Assembly (NCBI GenBank): GCA_000818945.1
Contig: KN805397.1
Coordinates: forward strand, 290,699-354,698
Reading direction: 5' to 3'
Length of the DNA: 64,000 nucleotides
Source of the DNA: Schizochytrium sp. CCTCC M209059
Taxonomy: Eukaryota > Sar > Bigyra > Thraustochytrida > Thraustochytriidae
Under the pieces are notes generated by a model. It did no database searches and had not been told where the DNA came from. It saw nothing but the letters and a program-made list of their open reading frames with translations. The translations under genes and the position numbers were made by a program. Positions 1 through 8,300 of this stretch are shown here, piece after piece (position 1 is the stretch's first letter; each line of letters starts with the position of its first letter).

Positions 1-84
1 CCGACAGCCAGCGAGGCCGGCCCTTCGGTGAAGATCGTGATGGCGTCCTTTGGAAAGCTCGTCCGCCGCCAGTTAGAGCGATAA
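1..84 (+). CDS. Possible C-terminal end of a gene entering from the left edge (partial)
   Basis: A reading frame is open from base 1 and closes at a TAA at 82-84. It would encode the last 27 residues of a protein, ending in a basic stretch (...GKLVRRQLER). Nothing identifies a family. A frame open for 84 bases is not strong evidence in GC-rich DNA. The call rests on its position, on the ~300 bp gap before the next gene and on the sensible residue composition. It could be chance. Confidence 0.25.
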   Translation, partial: PTASEAGPSVKIVMASFGKLVRRQLER

Positions 85-378
85 GCTTGCTGCCAATATT
101 GTCCCGTACGACTGGTCCCAAACGCCGATGCTCCCGCATCAGTCAAAAGCGCAGCTTAGGCTTCGCAGAGCCCAATCCATTCAAGTGTCGTCTCACCAGG
201 AAATGCTGGCAAGCCGACCTTTCTAGACGTGAGCTAGGTCGAGTTTCGCTACAAACGTCCAAGTGCACGTGCAGACGCTTGCCGAGCATTCTGCACCTCG
301 GGCGGCTCGGAAAGGAGATCGGGCTGCACAAGGGGGGGGGGGGGTTGCTAGGAAGCTAGAAAACAAGAAGAAAGTAGC
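85..378. other. Upstream region of the two-PH-domain gene
   Basis: There is no convincing gene here. A run of 13 G residues at about 331-343 lies ~40 bp before the ATG at 379. The region presumably holds the promoter and 5' UTR of the gene at 379. No TATA-like element stands out. Confidence 0.4.
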
Positions 379-2937
379 ATGGCAGAAGCAAGAGTGCGGG
401 CTCTTGAGCGCCAGCTCCGCCTCAAAGATGAGGAGCTGGAGCTGGCCGCGCAACTCGGCCAGGCTCTTGTACGCAAGGAAACAAAACAAAGCGCTCAGCT
501 CGAACGATCGGAGGCAAGGATAAAAGACCTTGAGCAACTCGTCGAATGCCTGAGGAGGGACAAGGAAGTGCTGTTGCGACGCATTCATCAGCCGTCCGTA
601 CACAGCGACATCAATGACCCTTTTGCTACGATTCAGGCACTGGAAAAGGAAAACGATGAGCTGAGATACGAGCTCAAACGCGTCCAGTTCAAACTCGACC
701 ATGCAAAGCCTGACACCGCCGGGCTTGATCAAGGTGAATATAGGGAGGACGAAATCGAAAGACTCAAGGCCGCTCTACGTGACCTCGGAAACGGGAATGG
801 CCTGCTGGCCTGGAAACAGATGCATGCCGAGGAGATGCACGCTTTCCAGAGAGGAAGCGACAAGAAGATTGAACGTCTCATTACTGCATCGGCGCGCGAA
901 TCGATTCGACTCGTAGAACGCCTTGAACGACTTCGAGACACTGCACCTGACGATACCGATCGCAGCTCCCGACGAAGCTCTGTGGCATCTTCGCTTCCGT
1001 CCTTGAGCTTTAGCCGAGGAAATTCGCCTTCCTTGAGCCGGCGTTCTTCCTTTAGCCATCCACGAGAGACGCAGCAAACAATCTCTCAGCAGTTGGTGGC
1101 CCAGTTCCTTACAGACACGTGCGACGCAGTCGACGTGCGGCGGAAACCCGAGTCAAGCTCGATGTCCTTCGCTTCTAACTTTTCCACAGAAACGCTCGAG
1201 CTCGATCTCAACGAGGTCGAGCGTGACGAAATGCTCGAGAATTCACTTGCAGAGACGATTGGCGTGCCACCAGAAACGCAACAAGCCACGAAGCCAGCCA
1301 CGAGATCTGCTGCCTCGAATGGGGGGCCATCGGTGGCTGTGGCCCGCGCAGCAGCGGCTGCGGCGCTACAAAAGAATGGTCGAGGCCCACCGCCGCCTGT
1401 TCCTATGCGACCGAAGCGCCAATCGTCGAGGCTCAATGTGGACTCCATGCCCTCTGAATCGGCGAAAGTGACAGTGGCGGTAACCTTGTCCCAGCCTACA
1501 TTCGCAAATGTTGACAGGCTACCTTCCCCCAAGGTACCAATGTCTTCCCGTAATAAAGCAGCCCCGCCGCCGCCTGTTCCGCTTCGAGCTGTCGTGCAAG
1601 GCGCATTTTGCTGTCTCGAGGACGAGAACAACGAGTCTGCGACAAAGCACAAGGAGGCTTCGGCGAGCTTGGATGCAAAGGTCGACGAAGGCAAAACCAC
1701 GCAGAGCGACGACGATGTGAGCGAGGGTGAAGAGGATGACAAGGACGGCTCCGCGTCAGAAGGAAGTGCGGACAGCTTCAAAACGAGACGGCGCGGTCGC
1801 AGCAGAACGCGGCGTGTCCGGAAAGCGCCGCCCAGCTTTACGCCGCTGTGGGCCGAGGCGCGCATGGGAACGCTGCTCGTCAAACTTGCCTCTGCGCGCA
1901 AGTCCGAGAAATGGTCGGCGCGGTTTTGCGTCTACGTGGACAAGAGGCTGCACATTTTTCGATCCGAAATGGACGCTAAAAAGTACTCCATGTATCTCGC
2001 CCGCGTCCTGGCTGGCGACTGTCCTGCCGTCGGGTCGGGGTCAAAGAAGCTACCGTATCGTCCGCTGCGCTCGGTGTTTCTTGACCAGACGGAGCTGCGG
2101 GTCCTTCGTCGCCCGAGCGCCCAAAATGAGCTCGATGGCGACGCGCGGTCCTCAATGATGGTTTGGCTGCGCAAGCGCAACTACAATGTGGAGACAGCCG
2201 ATGCGCACGCGGCCCACAGCAAGCACGGCAAGCCTATCTTCAAGTTGCACCTTGTAGAGCACGACCATCACGCATTGAGCGCGCTCGAGACCGCTGCGAG
2301 CTTTGACTGCAATAGTAGCACGACGAGCAGCAGTGGGAACCTCGGCGGGTCGGGCATTTCAGACTTGACGTCAGAGGCCGGCAGCTCCACGTCGGGCGCA
2401 AGCGTTTCGACGTTTTCCACGTCCATCTCGCACGCACGTTTAAAGCATCACGTTTATCTGGCCCTTCCCATCGAGGCGGAGCGTACAAGCTGGGTGGAGG
2501 AATTTACACGAACGTCACAAGCTGTCCAGGTCGAGGCCGGTTCGCTTTGGCTCAAGTCTGTTGGGCGTAAGCGGGATGGTGAATGGATCAAACGGTATGC
2601 CGTCGTGCGGCCTGGGAGGCTCGATCTGCATGACTACGAGTCAGAAAGTCTGCGCGAGTCCGTGTCTTTGATGTCTGTCAAGGTGGAGCCAGCTTATACG
2701 GCGCACATTTTTCTTTCGCATAAGCAGCACCAGAAACAGCTCATTACGCTTCGCACGTACGATGGGACGGAGCGCAATTGGTGGATTGCCGCGCTACGGT
2801 CTTGCTGTCCGCGCAAAGGAAGCGCGAACGCTGGTTCGCACGGTCGAAATGGCTCAGGTCAGAGTCAGGACGAGACTTTGGACAGAACAAGGTCCATTGT
2901 GCGCGAGCCCATGGGCAGGGCGCCCGAAGCCGCGTAG
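379..2937 (+). CDS. Coiled-coil protein with two C-terminal PH domains, 852 aa
   Basis: The predicted protein has a Glu/Arg/Leu-rich coiled coil at residues ~1-190, a Ser-rich linker at ~195-235 and two proline motifs of the form PPPPVPxR at ~337 and ~395, which look like SH3 or profilin ligands. An acidic stretch (~440-460) is followed by a Lys/Arg-rich one. Two PH-like domains follow. The first begins at ~496 (MGTLLVKLASARKSEKW, then RFCVYVDKRLHIF). It is interrupted by a long Ser/Gly-rich insert and closes with a WVEEF helix near 710. The second, ~718-810, is compact (GSLWLKSVGRKRDGEWIKRYAVV, ending RNWWIAAL). PH domains usually bind phosphoinositides or protein partners at membranes, so this is probably a membrane-linked scaffold. 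That role is inferred. The start at 379 is the first ATG in frame. The gene converges on the acyltransferase gene, 125 bp away. No family name is recognised. Confidence 0.8.
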   Translation: MAEARVRALERQLRLKDEELELAAQLGQALVRKETKQSAQLERSEARIKDLEQLVECLRRDKEVLLRRIHQPSVHSDINDPFATIQALEKENDELRYELKRVQFKLDHAKPDTAGLDQGEYREDEIERLKAALRDLGNGNGLLAWKQMHAEEMHAFQRGSDKKIERLITASARESIRLVERLERLRDTAPDDTDRSSRRSSVASSLPSLSFSRGNSPSLSRRSSFSHPRETQQTISQQLVAQFLTDTCDAVDVRRKPESSSMSFASNFSTETLELDLNEVERDEMLENSLAETIGVPPETQQATKPATRSAASNGGPSVAVARAAAAAALQKNGRGPPPPVPMRPKRQSSRLNVDSMPSESAKVTVAVTLSQPTFANVDRLPSPKVPMSSRNKAAPPPPVPLRAVVQGAFCCLEDENNESATKHKEASASLDAKVDEGKTTQSDDDVSEGEEDDKDGSASEGSADSFKTRRRGRSRTRRVRKAPPSFTPLWAEARMGTLLVKLASARKSEKWSARFCVYVDKRLHIFRSEMDAKKYSMYLARVLAGDCPAVGSGSKKLPYRPLRSVFLDQTELRVLRRPSAQNELDGDARSSMMVWLRKRNYNVETADAHAAHSKHGKPIFKLHLVEHDHHALSALETAASFDCNSSTTSSSGNLGGSGISDLTSEAGSSTSGASVSTFSTSISHARLKHHVYLALPIEAERTSWVEEFTRTSQAVQVEAGSLWLKSVGRKRDGEWIKRYAVVRPGRLDLHDYESESLRESVSLMSVKVEPAYTAHIFLSHKQHQKQLITLRTYDGTERNWWIAALRSCCPRKGSANAGSHGRNGSGQSQDETLDRTRSIVREPMGRAPEAA

Positions 2938-3062
2938 TAAGCCGGCCTTTGGTCGAGAGTGGGAAGATCTCGTCAAGGTCAGAACGAGAAAAGAAATGAA
3001 AGACGGAAAAGCAGAAGAAGAAGAAAACGAAGAAGAAAAAAAAAGAGAATGTTATAAATAAG

Positions 3063-4424
3063 TTACAGATTGAATGCGGAGAAGTCGGCCGAGTAGCGCG
3101 AATACGTGAACGCCATACCGACCCACATGGCAATGTAAAAGGTGACGGCCATGAGAGAGCGACGGATGGAACCGTTTACCGGAACCGACAATCGCGGTTC
3201 CGCGCCGAGCGAATCGAACTGCTGGTGCTCGATAAATTCGCGGAGCAGGCTCTCCTTACGAGCCCAGCGCTCGTCGAGCCAATTCTCGAGCGAGTCCTGG
3301 TACTCTTGCTTAAGCTGGCGGTACGAAAAGCGGCGCGAGTCAATGTGGCAGCGGCGAGACGCGCGCCCGAGGAACATGGTCTGGAAGTTCGGCACGCCCG
3401 TGTCCACATTGCGCTTAAAGCCCATCTCCCAGTCAGGTACCTCGCCCGAGTATGTGTCGAACGCCATGGTCTGGTCAAAGACGTCGACGTCGCCCGTGGG
3501 AGAGTGCTTGGCGAGAGTTTCGCAAATGTGTGCGAACCCGCGCACACGTGGCAGCAAGGTGAGGTCAAACTCGGGCCGGCCCTGCACGCGGGCAAAGGTG
3601 CGGCACTTGTCGAGAGTGCGCGTGTTGACGGTGGAACCTTCCGGGTAGAGGATCACCGTGATCGGGCCGCCGTCTTTGCAAAAGCGCGTGAGCGAATTCT
3701 CGATACGCAGTCTATCTACGGCCCAGTCGCGCTTGAGAAAAACAAACTCAAAGAGGGCGCAGCCCCAGCCGACAATGGGGATGTTCTTGACTTCTTGTTT
3801 GAGGAAAATCTTCACGGAGCCACTGAGATCGGTCGTACCAAAGTTGACGACGGTCATGGGCATGAGCTGGTAGATCCAGTCGACATCGGTAGCGTGGTTG
3901 CAAATGAGCAACTTGGGCGTCGACGATGCGGTTGGAAAGTCGCCGTGCATCTCGAGCGTGGTGGCGGGTAGCAGCCACAGAAGCGCATTCACCCACAGAC
4001 ACTCGAGTTGGTCGATGAAGGTGCGCCACTTGCCCCGGTGGAAGGGGGCAATCATTGGCCAGGCAGACAGGCCAACGAGGATGATCATGATGCTGATGAG
4101 CAGGAGACCGGCGATTCGCGCATAAAAAGCGAGAAATTCGAGTCGCGACGTCGCTTTCACATCGCTCTTCCCACTACTGACCTCCTGCGCTGCGGCCTTG
4201 CCCAGCTTCGCGCTGGCGCCCGTAGGCGTCGTGGGCAGACCGAACCCGTGTGAGGCTGTGGCGGACGAGGTTTGCTGCGGAAACCCCTTGGCGAGCATCC
4301 TGCGTTTGTGCGAGATCATCCTCGGCCCCGCTGCTGCGGCCGTGGCGCCAGGCGTGACGTTATGGGCGTTGAACGGGATCGCGAGCCCGGCGTCCAGCCG
4401 GGTGTCCTCGCAGGCTGGAGGCAT
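3063..4424 (-). CDS. PlsC-type lysophospholipid acyltransferase (AGPAT3/4/5-LCLAT1-like), 453 aa
   Basis: This is a membrane-bound acyltransferase expected to move an acyl group from acyl-CoA to a lysophospholipid such as lysophosphatidic acid. The family signatures are present. Block I is NHATDVDW with the catalytic H(x4)D pair at His177/Asp182. Block III is LYPEGS at ~259-264. A later block, LLPRVRGF, lies at ~291-298. Hydrophobic segments lie at ~103-127 before the catalytic domain and at ~424-445 near the C-terminus. This matches the ER-resident AGPAT3/4/5-LCLAT1 group better than the short bacterial PlsC. An ~85-residue low-complexity N-terminus precedes the first membrane segment. The ATG at 4424 is the only sensible start. 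In oil-rich protists such enzymes feed phospholipid and triacylglycerol synthesis. The exact lyso-substrate cannot be read from the sequence. Confidence 0.88.
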   Translation of the reverse strand: MPPACEDTRLDAGLAIPFNAHNVTPGATAAAAGPRMISHKRRMLAKGFPQQTSSATASHGFGLPTTPTGASAKLGKAAAQEVSSGKSDVKATSRLEFLAFYARIAGLLLISIMIILVGLSAWPMIAPFHRGKWRTFIDQLECLWVNALLWLLPATTLEMHGDFPTASSTPKLLICNHATDVDWIYQLMPMTVVNFGTTDLSGSVKIFLKQEVKNIPIVGWGCALFEFVFLKRDWAVDRLRIENSLTRFCKDGGPITVILYPEGSTVNTRTLDKCRTFARVQGRPEFDLTLLPRVRGFAHICETLAKHSPTGDVDVFDQTMAFDTYSGEVPDWEMGFKRNVDTGVPNFQTMFLGRASRRCHIDSRRFSYRQLKQEYQDSLENWLDERWARKESLLREFIEHQQFDSLGAEPRLSVPVNGSIRRSLMAVTFYIAMWVGMAFTYSRYSADFSAFNL

Positions 4425-5313
4425 ATTCTCGCGTTGTTTCCTCCGCCCGCCCTTCCGTTGCTCGAGCCCGCTCTCGGCTCAAGCTCTCTCTCGCGCGTTC
4501 TCTCCGCCCTAACCCCTAGCGCGCGAGCGCGCGCGCGCGCGCGCTGCCAACACACGCCCGCGTCGCGCGTCCGCGGCGGCCTCCCGCGCGCACGGGCGCC
4601 TCTCGCGCTCGCGGCGCTCGCGTCCGAAACGTTCGTTCGCCCGCCCGCTCTCCCGCTCTCTCCGCGTTGCACCCCCGCCTTGCACCCCGCGCAACGCTCG
4701 CTCGCTCGCTCCTTCGCGCGCTCGCTCTCGCCTCGCGCGCTCGCCCCGCGCGACGCTCGCCGCCGCTCCGCCCGCTCCGTTCGCGCTCTGCCTGCGCCCC
4801 TGCGCCGCTCTTCTGCGCCCGCTCGCTGCTCTGCTGGCTCTGCTCGCGCAGGCTGGCTGGCGTCCTGCCTCGCTTGCTTTTGCTTTCTTTCCTTCTTTCT
4901 TTCTTTCTCTGTTTCTTTCTTTCTTCCCTGCTTTCTCCCTCTTGCTTTCCTTCTTTCTTTCTCCCTCCCCTTCGCGTCCAGGCCGGCCGGCTCCCGCTCT
5001 GCCTCACGCTGAGGCGCCGGCAAGGAAGCAAGGGGGCAAGCGAGGACGCGAGCGGGGAAGGAAATACGGGCGCCGGCCCGGAATTCCGGGCGCGAGGCGC
5101 CGCACCACGCACTGGCGGCGGCGGGCGAATCTAGCTAGCGAGCTGGCTTCAAGTTGGCGACGCGCGGTGGATGGCGGGTGGCCGCGGCCGGGCAGCAGAG
5201 GCGCGAGTAGTGCCTGGGCCTGGGCCAAGTTCGGGTTGAGATTGGGGCTTGCGAAGAGGTTAGGTTGTTTATTCACAGGCAGGCGAGAGAGGGCGAGGAT
5301 GGGCGGCCGGTGT
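4425..5313. other. Gene-free GC-rich spacer with CT-rich tract
   Basis: This spacer lies upstream of the acyltransferase start and downstream of the adenylyl cyclase stop. It begins with (GC)n-like sequence at ~4520-4545 and holds a long pyrimidine tract (CTTT/CTTC units) at ~4875-4975. Open frames are present on both strands but are Arg/Ala/Ser-rich shadows of the base composition. It probably contains the acyltransferase promoter and the cyclase 3' UTR. Confidence 0.5.
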
Positions 5314-8300
5314 TCATCGCGGGACGAAGAGGTGCGAGAGCGGCTGTGGGGGAGGCGGGCCGTCGGGCGGCGGCGGCGGCGGCGGAAGCAGCATCGTGGA
5401 AGGGCTGCGCTTGGACGCGCGCGAGGGCGGCGGCGGCGGCGGGAGCTCGATGTGCATCCACTCCGGCCCGAGGTCTACGCGGTCGCTGTCCTCCTCGTCT
5501 TCGTCTTCGTAAAATGGGCCGTGGTCCTCCACCGGCAGGGTGCGGTGGCGGGACAGGTTCGACGGAAAGTCGAAGAGTGGCGGCTCGTCAGGGGGCGGTG
5601 GAATCTCGCTAGGTGGAACGATTGAGGCATCGTTGTGGCGCGGAGCATGCATGTTGCTGCTGCTGCTGCTGCTGCTACGGCTACTGCTGCTGCTCTGTAT
5701 GAGGGCCGAAGACCGTCGCGGCGCCGCTCGGCGCGCCGTGCTTGCCTGGATGGCAAACTTGATCTTGTAAATCCAGTCATCGCGACTCGCAGGGTCCTCG
5801 TCGCAGGGCGAAAGGAAAAACGATCGCTCCTCGCCAATGTGCTGCATGTCATGCTTCTCCCAGTTGTAGCAAAGAACCCGTAAGACGGCAGATCGCTGCC
5901 CCACGATAGGGGCGTCCATACAGCGAGCGTTGGCGTCAAGTCCAATGGAGCCGATGCGTCGCGAGCGAGACTCGTCGTAAAAAAGGTCGAGCCGATTCGT
6001 GTACAGCTTGGCAAAACGTCGCTTCCACACGCTTCCATACGAACTGCGACGGCGATGAATACGCGGATGGTGTCCGTGGCTCTTGGTCGACTGTGACAAT
6101 GTACTCGCGGAACCAGCACCAGCACTAGCACCAGCGGTGTTCAGGTTTCGTGATGAAGATGAGCTAAAACCGCCAACGTTGCTCTTTGACATGCTTGCTG
6201 CGTGCTTTTGCACCATGATGAAGCCACTTTTGATGGTCGTGTTGCCATCAAGGGAGTCAAGAGCATGTGTGAGGAACCGCTGTCGAATATGCGCATCGTG
6301 ATTCTCCTCAGCAAGAGCAAACTTGCTGGCAATCTCTTGCCGCTGCGAAGCCAGGGTGCGCAGACGCATGGCGTGCGGCATGAGCCAGTGGACAAAGGAG
6401 AACATGTGCAGCGAATCGTCGCCCACAAGCTCTACAAAGCCAGCCTTTTCCAAAAGCTCAAAATCCTCAACGACATCGTCGATGCTCGCCGAGGTGTCGA
6501 TCAAAAGCATGGCGCCAATGACGAGCTTGCGGTGGAAATGCAAGTATTTGTTGGCCTCCACGGCGTGACTGGCGATCTTAAGCAAGACCTGTTGCCGGAG
6601 TGTCAGGCCATTGAGCCAGGCACCGACGACGCACACGAGGGAGGCCGGAGGGTCGAGCTTGAGACCCGCGACAACAGCAGCGCTACGCTGCTGACGGTGG
6701 CTGTGAGCAGAGTCACGCGTCACGAATTCGTGCCGAACAAAACGCTCATACCGCTCAGCAATCAAACGTTCGAGGCGAATGACCACTCGCGCGGGGTGCA
6801 GCAGGAGGGACCGTGTCGACGGCGAAAGAACAGCTAATGGCCTTGATATTACAGACGTAGAGCTTGCAGGCGCAGCATCACCCGCGACCGAGGTGCTCGA
6901 TCCGACTTGTGACAATGGTGACGACGAAGCCGCCGACCTCGTCACAGAAGAAGAGGATCGAGCCGGGGAAAACCCAAAGGCGCTCCCCGGAATGGTATTG
7001 TTCATGTGCTTGTTCGATTGGGTCGCGCGCGCTGTAGGCCTGGACTCGACCGCAAATAAGTCTGTAACAGACTTGGGTGGCCGGCGACGCCATTGGCACG
7101 TCCGAGAAGCCTCATCGACGTCAATGGCCTTGGAGTCTAGCATTTCCTGCAAAATTTCTTCGACAAAAAGAGGGTTGCCCAGAGACGCTAGCGTCAAAAT
7201 ATCGACAAGATTGTCGGGCACGGAGAGAACATTGAGTCGGGCGCGAAGCATGGTTGCGACTGCAGCATAACCGAGCGGTGCCAGACGTACGACGTGAACG
7301 CGCGGATTCTCCAGAAGCTTGGCGCGCATTGAGGAGCGACGCAGGGCACTTGGCAGCCCGCGCGGAGAGATTAGGCGCGTCGGCGTTGGTACCGAGGTGT
7401 GCATGGCCGTCATTGCCATGACAAGGAAAATTGCACGTGGTTGATGCCGAACAATGTGTTCCACGACCATCCAGGAATCGTCGTCCATATGGTGAGCATC
7501 GTCCACCAGACACACGAGCGATGCAGCCTTGCCGTTTTGACGGCTCATGAGAACGCCCCGAAGGACGTCTACGAGTAGCTCGGCAATGAGATCGCTCGCG
7601 CCTTCGCTTTGTCCGGGCATGTGAACCACCGAGTCCGAGTCACTTTCGTCGTCAGCATGCTCGTCGTCTTCGTCGACCGTGTCGCGATCACCCCTACGTT
7701 GAAAGGGCAAGCGATCTGTAGCGCCAAGAAAAAGGTCTGCGACGAGAGCTTCGTGGTCCGTGAGCCGCGAGCCAGCCAATCGTAGCCAGCGGTGTATGCA
7801 TCCGCGTCTATCCGCAGCGTCAAGCATTGGCTGAATGAGGTCGATCCAAATGGCAAATCTGCGTACAAGGGCGCCTCGTTCGAATGGATTGCCGGCGGTG
7901 CTTAGGACCAAGCAGCTCGACGCCCCGCGGGAGCTCGTGCGTGCGCGATGAATGCGTGCGAGCATGTGGGACTTCCCCATGCCAATCTCCCCGGTAATTA
8001 CCGTGACGGCATGTGCGTTGCGCGAGTGTTCTGGAAGAAAGTCACCCAAGCTGTCTTCCCCCGTTGTGTCGACAGCACCGGCATGAATGAGCTTAATACG
8101 GAGGCTACGCAAGTCCTCCACGACGCGGGTGCCGTAGCGAGCAACTTGGGACCTCCACTCTTGCTGCCACGAAGCAGCGGGCGGCCCATGTCCTACAGAC
8201 GAGGGGTCGTCCCACGGCGCTGAGTCCTCGGCATCTTCTTGTCCACAGTCGCGACGAACTCGACGTGGCGGAGGCACTACGCCCGTCGTCGCCGTTGCCG

